The notes: generated by a model from the letters alone, not told the origin. Counted from the first letter of the stretch, positions 33,942 to 46,495 are shown. The stretch is DNA of 64,000 nt from Boesenbergia rotunda (GCA_024364735.1 JAGFNQ010000215.1:212916-276915), one strand, 5' to 3'. Program-made: numbers and translations.

Positions 33942-36010
33942 CAAAGCAACTGAACAAGAACTAAATCTAACTCATATTCAAATTCAAATGTATTTGGGCT
34001 TTGAGCAATGCATCCATCAAATTGATCACACAAATAGGAATGACAAATAACATGGACAATTCAATGAATCGAAGACTGCTTACAAATCGAGCTAGGGCAA
34101 CCCTAACTCGTTCTGATCCAAAATCGCAATAAAGACACTAGGATGAAGGAGATCTGATCGGATCTGATATGTTGTGGAAGAAGGACAGGGTAGATGGTTG
34201 AATGATGATCGGAAGAAGAAGGAGAGCCCCATGACTTGATCTGGTGGTGAAGGAGATGGAAGAGTGGCCGGTAGTGGAAGTTCCTCTATTCTGCGCTCCC
34301 CTTCTCCGTCGTATGTCACTATCCCAGATTTGTGATAGATGGAAGGTGGCTGATCGGAGGAGAGGTGGATTTCAGGAGGAAGGGAAACTCCTTCATCTCC
34401 GGTGATGAATTGCGATTGACGATGAAGGATCGAAGGAGAAGCTCCGTCGCGTGCCTTGTTTCTGTTCTTCGTCAAAATCCCGATCCCAGTTACTGTAGCT
34501 TCTCACAAAATTTAAATTCGATCTCAGATTGGGTGGACGACCAAGATCTTTCAATATGTTGATCAACGGTCGGATCAACTCAGATCTGGATCAAAGAAAC
34601 TGAACAAGAACTAAATCCAACTCATATTCAAATTCAAATGTATTTGGGATTTGAGCAAAGCATCCATCAAATTGTTCACACAAATAGGAATGACAAATAA
34701 CATGGACAATTCAATGAATCGAAGGCTGCTTACAAATCGAGCTAGGGCAACCCTAACTCGTTCTGATCCAAAATTGCAATGAAGACACTAGGATGAAGGA
34801 GATCTGATCGGATCTGATATGTTGTGGAAGAAGGACGGGGTAGATGGTTGAATGATGATCGGAAGAAGAAGGAGAGCCCCATGACTTGATCTGGTAGTGA
34901 AGGAGATGGAAGAGTGGCCGGTAGTGGAAGTTCCTCTGTTCTGCGCTCCCCTTCTTCGTCGTATGTCACTATCCCAGATTTGTGATAGATGGAAGGTGAT
35001 GGAGACAAAGGAAGTGAACAAGTTTCCCAACAAGCTAACAATATGGATCATGTTCAACCCACTCTAGAAGATGTTGATGATTCATTATGCATTAAAGGAG
35101 GCCCAATTACAAGGGCTAAGGCTAAGAAGATGAAAGAAACACTTAATGTGCTAATTGAAGATGTGAAAGCCAAAGCTACCATTGAAGAAGGTTTGACCAA
35201 GAGCAAGTCATACGACTTAGTCAACCTAATTCAAGCCTTAGATGAGCTTAACTAGTCTCCTTAGTCTCTTGTCTATGTAAGAAGGATATGTTAATTTTGT
35301 GGGTTCAATTTAGGCCCAATTTCTAGCTTTATTTGGGTTATAATGGTGCTAAGAGCTCAATAGGCCTATGTAGTCTACATAGGCCTCTACTAAATGGGCT
35401 TTCTTTTGGCCTTTTAGGGTTTTTAGGTCGCCCTATAGCTATAAATTAAGGGGGTGGCACCCACAACATATAACTTTTAGCTTATTCAATCTACTACATG
35501 GTGAGGCTCTCACTTGTTGGTTCTTCATTGAACTAGAACTTATCAAGGCATCCTCTTATGGCGTTCAAGACTTATCAATCTCCATCCCAAAGTTGTGGCG
35601 TCTATCTTCTTCTTCTTCTATACCAAGGTTCGTGCTTCCTTAAGCATTGGGTCGAGATTTCTTTCTTTCATTCTTCATTTTTTCGATTGAGACTATCTTT
35701 CTCTCTTTCTTCCATTTTGTTGTGTGTTCTTGAGACTTCTTCTCTTTGGGTTCGCATCAGAAGGTGGCTGATCATAGGAGAGGTGGATTTCAGGAGGAAG
35801 TGAAACTCCTTCATCTCCGGTGGTGAATTGCGATTGGCGATGAAGGATCGAAGGAGAAGCTCCGTCGCGTGCCTTGTCTCTGTTCTTCTTCAAAATCTCA
35901 ATCCCAGTTACTGTAGCTTCTCACGGAATTTGAATCCGATCTCAGATTTGGGTGGACAACCAAGATCATTCAATATGTTGATCAACGGTCGGATCAACTC
36001 AGATCTGGAT
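33942..36010. repeat. Tandem duplication of about 650 bp
   Basis: Copy A is about 33942-34590 and copy B is 34591-36010. Both run from AACTGAACAAGAACTAAATC to CAACTCAGATCTGGATCAAA. Copy B is longer by 768 bp because of the solo LTR at 34997-35759 and its target duplication. Open frames in both copies (34475-34092, 35041-34742) are LTR sequence, not genes. Confidence 0.88.
34997..35759 (+). mobile_element. Solo LTR with a clean 5-bp target duplication
   Basis: The 763-bp insert starts TGATGGAGACAAAGG and ends GGTTCGCATCA, giving TG...CA ends. GAAGG flanks it at 34992-34996 and 35760-35764. The uninterrupted site is present in duplication copy A near 34345. CTATAAATTAAGG at about 35440 is a likely TATA box. 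A frame open from 34989 to 35255 contains GPITRAKAKKMKE, which resembles the C-terminal tail of gypsy polyproteins and suggests the parent element's pol ran into its LTR. Confidence 0.9.
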
Positions 36011-36379
36011 CAAAAGCTTCAGATCTTGATCAATGGTGACGATCTATTTTTCCTTAGCTTGGATGGACTAGATCTTTTATGGATGGCTTAGATCTCTTAG
36101 ATCTTGGATGAATGGTCCAAATAGCTCTAAAGCTTGATCTCCTAGTTTAAACCTAGATCTGAGCCCAAATTTGGTCCACTCTGACTTGAGTCCTTGATCC
36201 TTTGATGCCTACAAAGAATATATCCAAATATTAGTATCAAGTAAATTAAAGATAAATTATAATTGAGTCCAAAAATAAATATAATTCATGAAATATGATA
36301 TAAACATGAAATAAACATATGAGAAGATTAAAAGGTATGCATATATAAGTCAATATATATTGACAAAATGATGGTTATC

Positions 36380-38374
36380 AATTCCCTCACACTTTCTTGC
36401 ACATCTTGGGCAAGCAAACAAATCTAACAAATAAACTAAAAATTATCCCCCTAATTCCTCTAGCAATACTAAGAACATCATTAAAGATAATTAAATAGGA
36501 CCATCAAATTTAGAAGGATCAAAACATTCATGAATCTAAACATTACACTAGTCAACAAGCATGGTGATATCAAACTACTTGAGTAGACTAAGCATGAAAA
36601 GAGCCTCACAAGGTAATATTTCATCTCTAGCTCTACAAAACATGTGTAAAGATGGAGTTCCAGTCAAGGGCTACTTGTAATGTTTTACTATCATAAGTTT
36701 GCTTATTTTCTACTTCTCCGCCATTGTAAATACATAGTATGCATAAATCAAAAAGATTTATTAAGAATTGAAATGGAGTTAAAAAGAATCTAATTGAAAC
36801 AAACAAAATAGAAAGAGAAAGAAATTCAATGCAAGAGTTAGAAGAGAGTTGGAAGAATAAACCTGATGAGTTAACCAAATGATATATATAAATGAACACC
36901 ATTTGTAAATGATAGATCAAGAGATCTAGTTAGACTTTTCTCGAATCAAATAACTACTCAAAGAATTTGACATGTTATAACTACAACTTGACACCTTTTT
37001 GGTATCACTATTTTCTTCTTCTTCTTTTTTTTATATGCACAAACTTACAACTGGACTGCTGTGATGTACAAGTTCAAAGGTTCTTGGAAATCGTTAAGAT
37101 GAGATCAATCCTTCAATTTATAAGCTTCAAACCAAATTCAGAACTCACATCCAAGATTGGGCTGAATTCTGCCTAGGAAACTTAGGCATCAGTACATTGG
37201 GTTGGCACACAGAGATGAAGACACTCCCTCTTCTATTTTTCAAAACTCAACGAACCAAGCAATTTGATTCAGAAACTCAAATCTGGCAAGAGATCAGATC
37301 ATTGAAGCTGTCAAAGATCAAAATTTCAAAAACTTGCATATGCAAATTGTTCAAAAATCAACATTGTCTATGGCTGTTGCCATTGCCCACCCTACTTTAG
37401 AACGCATCAGGCTCCACATAAGCATCAAAACATTACAAAAGTCATGGGTAAAGAACTAGCAATAGGCCTGGGATCAAAAGAGACTAATGATGTGAAGTTT
37501 GATATAGAAACTAGCGCACGTAAATCAGAAGCTTCAAAGAACTTGGCACATGAACTGAGTTTTCTTTTCTTTTCCTGCTTTCTACTAAATATTCAACAGT
37601 TCAACAATCAGGTTCAGAATCCTGATTCATAAATCAGATTCAACCATGTTTCAGAATTCAATTTCAAGGATTCAAGTTCAGAAATTGAATTTCAAGGAAA
37701 TCATCCCTTGACCCATGAAGAGTTTAGTTGGTAAGCAGATACACTCAATACCGATTTAGCAGGAGCTCCAAGTTATTGCTGAAATGAATTGGCTCATGGA
37801 TTTCTCACAAGCATTTGCATCAAAAACCACTTCAAAACTCAGATATTTTACAAGACAACCACTTTGAAGGAATTAGGGAGTTACGACAAAAATTCACTTC
37901 TGCAATTTAGTTTCTGCGAGCAATTACTAAGAGTTTCAAAGTTTTAGCATTGACAAGATTGGAGAAATTCTCTTTAGGTTGGTACTGAACAGGGTTTTTG
38001 GTTGATTCATTTCAATAGTTATTATTAGAATTCTGGATGTTTTGCAATGAGTTTAGGATGACATTCCTTTTAATTCAGCATCACAGATCCTTGTAAACCA
38101 TTCCTAGTATCATTCTTCTTTCCTCTCTTCTTTCCTCTCTTATTGGCTTTCTCACTAACCAGAATTCTACAACCAAGTTTGGCATACCAATTTTTTCCAT
38201 TTTTCCTTCTTTTCTATAATGGAACTGATTCCATAATAGCATAGGCAGTGCCCTCCCATCAGTTCAGAGTTCATCATTTTGATCAACTGTTACTCCAAAT
38301 GAGTGCCAATGAGCAACAAGAATTGTTAGAAAAGCATGTTGAGAAACAAACATAAACCCTTCAGCCATAAAATC
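36380..38374. other. Unassigned AT-rich stretch
   Basis: No domain-bearing frame is seen. Sequence between 37.1 and 37.9 kb is rich in TTCAGAATTCAAATTTC-like words, suggesting an old repeat, perhaps the leader or interior of the neighbouring LTR element. Short frames at 36967-37176 and 37444-37632 have no recognisable family. Confidence 0.4.
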
Positions 38375-38386
38375 TGACTAGCAGCA

Positions 38387-38504
38387 GATTTCCCACGATA
38401 TACCCTCGTTGACCGGTGGGGACTCTCGTTGAAGGCTGTGGGGGTTGGTCAGTCAAGCGGATTAGTCGGGCGCAATCCTAGATACCCCTTGTAAATAAAA
38501 AAAA
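38387..38504 (+). mobile_element. Short SINE-like retroposon with A-tail
   Basis: A 12-bp target duplication, TGACTAGCAGCA, flanks the 118-bp insert (38375-38386 and 38505-38516). It ends in TTGTAAATAAAAAAAA, an A-rich tail that sets plus orientation. The body is GC-rich compared with its surroundings. No clear tRNA head is visible, so it may be 5'-truncated. Confidence 0.85.
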
Positions 38505-38516
38505 TGACTAGCAGCA

Positions 38517-39658
38517 TATTATGATTTGGATAATGAAGTGCATTTCTTGAATTTAGAATCCAATACAAGCTTCCAAATTCAAAGCTTCAGTTTTCGAATT
38601 TGAAAACACAAAGAATCTTGCCTTCTTACCAAATTCAACATCCTATTTACTATTCAGATAAGTCTTCCACTGACTTGTGAATAGTTTTTAAGTTAACACA
38701 CATTTGAATCAAAAACACTTGGTTCTGAATTTAGAAATCAGAAACAAGACGGTGCTAAAAATTTGAACAATTACAAATAGGGACAGGACCTACTCTAGAA
38801 TTTGAACAACCTAATCAATCATATCCTCTTGACATTGATCAATATGAACCAACACTCCCAATTCCCAAAACAGGACGATCAGTCCTAGTGTAAAGAGTGC
38901 AAACAGAAACATGTTGAAAGCTGTTGAAACTCTAATAATGAGCAGAAACTTGAACATAATGATTTCAGAGCAGGTTCTAGACATCACAATATTTAGTAAT
39001 CAAAACTTTACTTCAACCCTTAAATGATAACAAAACCTCACTAAGAATTTAAAAGATGAAGGATTAAACTGAATCTTACAGAAATCCAGAATATCCTTCA
39101 ACAACAACAATAACGATTTTACTGCTGAGTTAAGATTTTTCTTCATCAAAGTTAAAATTGATCGATAATTTTTTTAAAATAACAATTAAAATGTATATTA
39201 ATAATATTATACTAATAGTATTACAATAATTTATTATTCATTGTAAAGTTAATTTGTATTTTTAATATTTTATTTATGAAATTTAACTTTACTTATATAA
39301 TTAAAATATTCATTTGACAAATATATTATTTTTTAAAATAATTTTTATTTTTAAAATTTTTCTAATAAAGAAGTGAAAATTATCATAAGATAATGTTATT
39401 ACTACGTGATATAGTTGGTCACTATTTTCAATTGCATCAATAAAGTTAAATATCTCTAATAATATTTTAAATATTTATTCTAAAAAAAATTAAGGCCTTA
39501 AAATTATTTTCTACCTAAGGCCTCAAGAATCATTGAGACACCCTGAGATGGAACATAGTATGAATCTAAAAATGAATCACAACCTATAAAATCAATCTTA
39601 GGTACCTTTATAAAATTTTCTAAAAATTTACGAGAGATACTCACCTTGCCATGGTGAC
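38517..39658. other. Unassigned AT-rich stretch
   Basis: No gene is seen. It holds scattered AATTTGAACAA/TTCAGAATTT words to about 39060, then very AT-rich DNA to about 39480. Confidence 0.4.
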
Positions 39659-39674
39659 TATAGTGCTTGAGTCA

Positions 39675-39864
39675 TCTCCACGGGATGGACTGATGGTTGG
39701 TGTGTGGAGGTTGCCACCTTGAGGTCTGGGGGTCAAAACCTGACAAAACTAGTGTGTCTGCCCTCCTCACACGCTAGCCATAGCATCTAGGGTAGTAACC
39801 CTGTGATTTACCTCCTCTGTGTTAGCGGAGAGGCTGGGGGCAAGCGAATCGCCTTATGCCATCT
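39675..39864 (+). mobile_element. tRNA-derived SINE, 190 bp
   Basis: A 16-bp perfect target duplication, TATAGTGCTTGAGTCA, flanks it (39659-39674 and 39865-39880). GGACTGATGGTTGGTG near the start resembles an A box and GGGGGTCAAAACC a B box, giving plus orientation. The tail has no A-run; it ends GCCTTATGCCATCT. Confidence 0.88.
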
Positions 39865-40400
39865 TATAGTGCTTGAGTCAATATTTGAAACAAACTCTCT
39901 CTTAATGTAGATAATCAAAGAATTTGTGAGAAAGTTCTCCGTCATTCTATTACAAAGAGCTATTTTAATATGCTTTATAGTAAAAAATGGATGTTGTATA
40001 GTTGTTGTAGAAACATATAAATTTAAAACTAGACGGATCAAGTTGTCGGCTAAATTATAATATTGTAACTTTATTTCAAATAACCCTTAGCACAATTATG
40101 AGATAGCTAATGAACATTTTTTGAAAATTCTCAACAAATTACATCGAGTTCATAATATTGTAGATGAAATCTTAATGATACATTTCATGTTTAGTGAAAT
40201 CCTTAGGATATTACTTCTCGACGAGAGTACAAATTTTATCAATGTTGAACAATTTAAAAATATCTTTTGGATCCAAAATAGAGTTAAACATGAGAAGTTC
40301 TACCTTCTAATGGTTTAAATAACTCTAGAGATAGTAAATAATAAGATGAGAATGATTTCTTATAATAATTGAATAAATATAATTATCCAATATAATTAAG

Positions 40401-40426
40401 TTATATATATATATATATATATATAT
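40401..40426. repeat. TA microsatellite
   Basis: A pure TA dinucleotide run of about 26 bp in AT-rich spacer. Confidence 0.9.
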
Positions 40427-40463
40427 TTGTACGTTATATGCCAAATTTGATATCAATAATGAT

Positions 40464-40573
40464 GTAATTAGTTACATCATTTTAATTTATTTTTACATAT
40501 TCTAAATAGAGGTATTGAGTAATTAGTTACATTATTTTAATTTATTTTTACATATTCTAAATAGAGGTATTGA
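40464..40573 (+). repeat. 55-bp direct duplication
   Basis: GTAATTAGTTACAT...AGAGGTATTGA is present twice in tandem (40464 and 40519) with a few differences. It is a local replication-slippage type duplication. Confidence 0.85.
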
Positions 40574-41097
40574 ATTGGGAGGCTAAACCTAATATGGTAG
40601 GGTCGCACTTTAACATACCCATAAATACATGAGGTATGCATTGTAGACGACTTTATCTTATCAGAGTCTATGTTGGATATTAGAATTGATATGAATCAGC
40701 TCACGATAACTTAAGCTCAAAAAAGATGAGATCGTGCCTAACACAATATGCAATTCAACCCAACATTTTAAAGAATATATATTTTCTATTTAAATATTTA
40801 ATTTGACAAAATATAATTTTTAAAATTTAAAAAAATTATATGTAATTAATTGTTTAATATTTTAAATATCAAATTATAATTTATTTAAAATATTATTTAA
40901 ATTTTCATAATTAAGTTGTCTAATTATAATCATCAATAAACCGTGTCTTTATTTCGTTTCAAATTCAATAAACTTCATTATTTAATTGGTTAACACGACA
41001 ATAAATCATATAAAGCATAAGATATATTTGAATGATAATTAATCCGAGCCATTCAAAATATGACCGTTATAGTCATGCTCGTTGCGCGAGAGGCAAG

Positions 41098-41330
41098 TCA
41101 TCGTTTTGCCCCTTCGACTCAACATCGCCCCCTTGGCGTTAGGGTTCCTCGCCTCCTCCGCTTCTGCCGGCCCTGTGAGGAGGTACAGCGATCGTTTTGC
41201 CCCTTCGACTCAACATCGCCCACTTGGCGTTAGGGTTCCTCCTCCTCCGCTTCTGCCGGCCCTGAGAGGAGGTACAGCGACGGCCAGTTGGTGATGGGCC
41301 GCATGGTACCCAATCCCGCTTCCAGCTCCC
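41098..41330 (+). repeat. 91-bp tandem duplication in a GC-rich, first-exon-like segment
   Basis: TCGTTTTGCCCCTTCGACTC starts at 41101 and again at 41192. Each copy also holds TTGGCGTTAGGGTTCCTC and TGCCGGCCCTG. The GC content and the AGGGTTCC words recall plant 5' leaders. An ATG at 41294 opens a short frame (MGRMVPNPASSSL) that ends at a possible donor, CTG|GTTTGT. No family is recognised, and downstream exons could not be tied to it. It may be the promoter and first exon of a decayed gene. Confidence 0.5.
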
Positions 41331-43550
41331 TGGTTTGTTCTTTTTTTTCCTTGATGCATGAAATCTTGCTTCGTGTTGTGGGATTTGGGCATTTTTGTTC
41401 GATGCCCTAGTATTGTGCTTATGGTAGTGAATTCTCATAATTGCACGCGTATTGACTTTCTTGAAACACTTTGTTCGTTTTGGTTTCGTTTCCTTTTCTT
41501 GGTTTGTAATGGTTACTTTTGTTTTATTGCTTTGTTCGTTTCTTTGACTTAGGACGTATGGGTTTGGTTATTGCAGGTATCTTTTGTCCTGTGGTAATTT
41601 TTTTTGTATCTATAATTTTAAATAAAATGTCTGGATTTCTCTTAACTGCACTTTTGACTCACTTGCTCTACTTTGTTGTTGCTCCCATTATTTGGTACAG
41701 ATTGGTGAGGGATCCTTCAATCGAGACAGCTTGTCTTATGAATTTTGCTATATGTTTGGTAATGAGAGCAAAGACTGAGTGACAATACATTCTGTGAATA
41801 TTTCTTGTCGAATTTTCCAAATCTAAATATTTGAATTGTATTAAAAAACCTTTTTAGAGGTGTAACTTGGTGATAGTTCCTATTGTGAGTGGGTGGGTTA
41901 AGTTATATACTCAGATGCTTCCATTTAAATTATTGCGGAAGGCTCTTAATAATGCAGGATTTGTGAACATTGTATGTTAAATTTTCTTTAGTGGACTTTT
42001 TATTTTTTTGGTTTCTAGATACATTCACAGATGATACCTATTAACTTACCACACAACATGATGGTGCCAAACTTTGATAACTCAAAACACAAAGATGATT
42101 TCTAAGGTATACCCCCTTTCTCAGTTTGTAATGTTCAGTTATCATAAGAAATTTTATTACAGAATGTTATGTAATGCAATAAAATATGTAGAAACTTATA
42201 TTATTTTCTGCATAGAGCATTAGTATGATACACATTTAGCCCTTTAAGTCACTGATATATCTCTTTGTCATGGTTTATTTACCACCTTGAAGCTAATTTC
42301 TCCAATCCTCCTTCCTATTCTTTATCTCTCTCTGCCGTGACATTGGATAAGAAACTATGCTATTGATACTCTTTCTTTTGCCCATTCTAATATTCATGCT
42401 AAATGTAGACATTTTGAGACAAGCACTAACATCCTTATCGACCACATATAAGGACTTAAAACGAGGTGACGGACAATTAGATTGGATACTTGTCGTTACG
42501 TTCAAGTAACATGGAGAGAAATGTAGTGAAGTATATGTGCCAAAATCAAGCATGGTTGATTGGGCCTTGAGTTAGTATCTGTCATGCACACATGATACAA
42601 ATCTTTTGTCTTTCCCAACTCTTATCATGGTTTTCATCATTTAAGCCTTTTTTTGAGTTTGATTAATCTTGATGGTGGTTCTAGATGATTTTTGATTGCA
42701 AGACCAATTCATATTTGCAAGGAATATGATGTGAATTGTGATTTCATTTGATTTTTCCAAATGTTCTTGTAGCCTCTTGTTTATTGCAATTTTGATATTG
42801 GGACAAGCTCCATTTCATAGTTTTTTTTAAACAATCACAATAGCTAGACTATCTTAACTGTCTATGTCTCTTTTTTTTTTTATATAATTTATGAATCCTT
42901 TAATCCATCTTACTATTTAGTTTGATATTATCATTTTGGTTTGAATTTTTTTTTTGTTGATTCTACTATGATGGACCTTGTATGAATTTTGTATCACTAA
43001 CCATTTTGTTTACAATATGGTTTAGTGTGTTAAGGTGTACCGATTTAATGATGAAGGCAATTGGGTTGAGAGCTCATGCTAGAGCTGACTATTATTAGGT
43101 TTTTCACTCTCTTTCCGTTCTCTTTCTTGATGTTTGATTTTTCTATTATGTTTGAAGATTGTAATTAAGCAAGTCCTATTCACTTTGTCTAAATGTGTTA
43201 AGGCCTTTCTTGATGTTTCTTAGTTCACTCTTATTTTTGAAAAAGTTTGTAAATGAAAAATAAAGTAGGCTTGTAAGGTAATGTTGCCGAGTATTATGGG
43301 TTATAGCATTTTGTTTATATGTTATCCAACACCATGGTCTTGTTAAGTAATGATGCCATCTATGTTTGCATATAAGAATGTTGGATTTTTCAAATATTAT
43401 TTGTCGTCATAATGTTTATTAGATATAAGAAATAATTGGGCATATTTTGTATTGATTGCTTAGTGGCAGTCTTATAAATAACAAGACTACTAGATGTTGT
43501 TTGAAACCTATATTTATGAATAATTATTTAGGCCTGAGACTACGTTTACA
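41331..43550. other. Unassigned stretch, T-rich
   Basis: It resembles long plant introns in composition: T-rich on the plus strand with scattered GT/AG sites. A hydrophobic frame at 41519-41782 has no recognisable family. Nothing else is supportable. Confidence 0.4.
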
Positions 43551-43566
43551 ATGTTTAATGCAACTA

Positions 43567-43806
43567 CTGTTGGACCAGGTATCAAACGAACTTGGGGTGA
43601 CTGGCCCGACCCCACGGAAGTTTCCCACTGGTCACCAGGATAAATCGGCAAGCGCTCGCGGTGGGTGGTCTAGAAGCTCAACGTCCCAGGGTTCAAGACC
43701 CATTTGGAGGAAAAATTCCTACAAAATATGCCGTAGTTAGGGATCAAACCGCGGATGCCTGAGATAGCGACTAGTCGCCCTACCGTTGCACCATAGCCCC
43801 GAGGGC
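43567..43806 (-). mobile_element. tRNA-derived SINE, 240 bp, minus orientation
   Basis: A 16-bp perfect target duplication, ATGTTTAATGCAACTA, flanks it (43551-43566 and 43807-43822). On the minus strand the head reads GGGGCTATGGTGCAACGGTA (A-box-like) with GGTTTGATCCC as B box. A second tRNA-like motif, GGGTTCAAGACCC on the plus strand, lies in the body (about 43690-43702). It has no coding capacity. Confidence 0.9.
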
Positions 43807-43822
43807 ATGTTTAATGCAACTA

Positions 43823-46490
43823 GGGAGGATGGAGGGTGATGCATTGGGGAGGAAGAGGAGGAAATAAAGTTGTCTACGTAGGTGTTGGGAATGGGAAGAA
43901 AGAATGAAAGAAATAAACAAATTATCCTTTGCTTCTCCATCATCTATGTACCCTGACCTCCATTTTATGGACATAAGATGACTACCAATGACCAAAACCC
44001 ATATCACTTTCCTCGTTTATATGCTACAACACCTCTTCCCTTGTTTTCCATGTTGTTCTGCTGCTGCCTTTTATGTATTCTTCTTCTTCTTGGTGGATGT
44101 ATAGAATTCAAAATCATAGCTATTCATTAATATATTTATAAATATTCTGTTAATTGGTTATCTAGTCCTCAAAGACCTCTTTTTGTTGATTGCCTATACA
44201 TATTGAGCTTTTCTAATGTACACATGAAAATTAGAAACCATGTGTCTATGTTTTCTCATGATTTCTTTGTTTTACTAACGTGTACTTGGTGGCATGTTTG
44301 GATTGCATCCTACTGTTATTGGTTGATTTATTTCCTCCTAATCCAATAGTTTATTTCTGACCTCATAATAGTTGGGCCTATGTAGAGCATTAATATATTT
44401 ATAAATATTCTGTTAATTGGTTATCTAGCCCCCAAAATGAATGAACATGTGAGATCATTTGTCAATTGATTAAAATCCTTTTTAGTTTCATAACTTTGAG
44501 TTAAGCAACCGTTGCTGGTGCATGAGTTAATTTATAAATTTTTTGATTCCACTATGTTGTTATTCTTTTACTTGATATTGATATTCATATAAATGCATTT
44601 TAGTTTCCTATATTGTTATGGATTATTCTTATAGGGATCTTGCCACTGAAGGTTTGTTCGACATAATAACAAATGTATTGCAGAGCTAAGGATTGAAAGC
44701 TTGTTTCTATTGGGTAATTTAAGTAGTGTAATCTCTATCTTGGCTACTATATTTTATTGGTGTATGCTATTATTAATTTAGTTATTCGTTGGTTATGAAG
44801 GACAGATATCCTTATTCTCTTTCTTAACCAAGATATCAATCTTCTTCGGTCTTATGTCCTTCAACAAGAGGGAATCACCATTCTCAAGATGCAGAACAAT
44901 CTTGCGATTTCCCCATTGCGGGCCACCTTCTCAAGTTCTTTCCCTTAGCCTCAAGTGACTCATCCTTCAATTTCAGTTAGAGATTGGTACCTATATTTGT
45001 TTGAGATCAATTATCCCTTGCATCATTTTTATTGTGACTCTGATTTTACCTTTTGTTGTCTAAGTCCTTGAAGTTTCTTCTGTATCTGATCAAAGCTATT
45101 CTAGGTTTGATTTGCAGTGGCTATTTCCTTTGAGATTCGAATGTAAGATTTTATTTCTAGTTTTTTCCCCTTCATTTGATTGGGGATTTGGGCAGTTGAT
45201 AAGTAGCTTGTTTCTTCTTGATGAGGATTGTGTAGACTTCTTTTGGTATGTGAACTTTCTAATTGTTTCTAGACGTAATATAGGTAAGTGTAATTTCCCC
45301 CCATAAATCTGCCATGAAGTGAAAATATACACCGTTAATTAGATCTCTGATAGTTTTGAATCCATTGCTAATTTACATTGAAGGAATTGAAACCATTTCC
45401 CCCTTTCTTTGTGATGCTATTCTTCCCCACAGTAGGAGGTGTTGATTTTGTGCAGAAAATCAGGTAAAGAACTTGGCATGCCTATTTGTTTACTACAACA
45501 AGAATGAATCAAGAAATTGTTCAAAATGTTAGGGTAGATTTTATTTTGAAATTTTATCGAATCAATCCCTGCAGTAATTTGGATATGTTGAAATAGAGAA
45601 ATTATTGAGATAATATTAATCTGTTCAGATATGACATCTTAAATAAGTCTACTAATGATATAGATTTGCATGAAGTGATAAATCCTTGTAACTAAACCAT
45701 AATGGTTGGGTCTCACATAACATGATAATGATCAATCATTTGGACTTTGAAAAGTTTTGTTGCATAATCCTTATGTGGCCATAAAGTAGATACAGTATAG
45801 GTCCTCCCCTGACTAGATAAGATTATGATTTTATTCATAGACTTTTATACAGGAGGCATAAGATTGGCTTCAGAAACTACTCGTCATAACTCACCAATGT
45901 AAGATAATTCTACTAAAATTTTGTTCTTCTCTGAATTATTGAGTTTTCCTATACCCTAAATGATTTGAAGTATCTAACCTTTTGATTCAACTAATAAGAA
46001 AAACAAATCCTAGTTTGTCTACTAACATAGTGCAAGCTTCTGACGTCAAAGCTTTCAAATCCACTAATATGAAGGAACAAAGCCAAGCTGGTGGTGTAAC
46101 ACTATGATAGAGCATTATTTTTGGCTCAATAGATGCAAAAGTAATTGTCACAAGGTTCCATGTCATGCTAATTGCTTTCAGGCCCACTTTTGTAATGTCT
46201 CCAAAAAGAAAAAAAATTGAGCAACAAGGGCTTCTCCATCTCCAACACCTCAATATTGATGTTGGTCTCACATAATCAATGGGATAGTCATACAATTATT
46301 GAAGCATCACAGAATCCCACTATACAATCCTCCCATGCCTGCTCCATGCCAAAGAATCTCACATCCTATCAATCTATGCGTACTCAAATCAACACGAGCT
46401 ATTTTTCATGGGAAGTTTATTTTTGTGAAAACTATTTTTTTTTTTTGTGGTTTCATGTCAAGATTAGCTAGTGACTTGGTTCTTAATATC
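43823..46490. other. Unassigned stretch, intron-like
   Basis: Apart from the duplicate at 44735-45260, no coding similarity is recognised. A repeated CATTAATATATTTATAAATA word occurs at about 44127 and 44390. It may represent remains of introns of the decayed gene downstream. Confidence 0.4.
44735..45260 (+). repeat. Dispersed duplicate, partner at 50325-50775
   Basis: Shared blocks include GTAATCTCTATCTTGG, TATCCTTATTCTCTTTCTTA (one base differs in the partner), GAATCACCATTCTCAAGAT and TGGGGATTTGGGCAGTTG. The order is the same in both copies with moderate divergence. The content is intron-like; no gene is identified. Confidence 0.75.
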
Positions 46491-46495
46491 CTCAG

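Larger units (their letters stand above)
33477..36379 (-). mobile_element. Gypsy-type LTR, minus orientation, with internal duplication
   Basis: On the minus strand it starts TGATAACCATCATTTTGTCA (36379) and ends GGGGTTTATCA (33477). Start, layout and AGATCTGAGTTGATCCGACC-type motifs parallel the solo LTR at 9512-11226, so the two are related families. It contains a tandem duplication and a nested solo LTR. Without these it is about 1.5 kb. No gag or pol was recognised next to it on either side, so it is probably a solo LTR or a remnant. Confidence 0.6.

Noticed and set aside
34092..34475. 127-codon minus-strand frame with a near copy at 34742-35041
   Set aside because: Both copies are LTR sequence in the tandem duplication, with no protein family and different lengths caused by indels.
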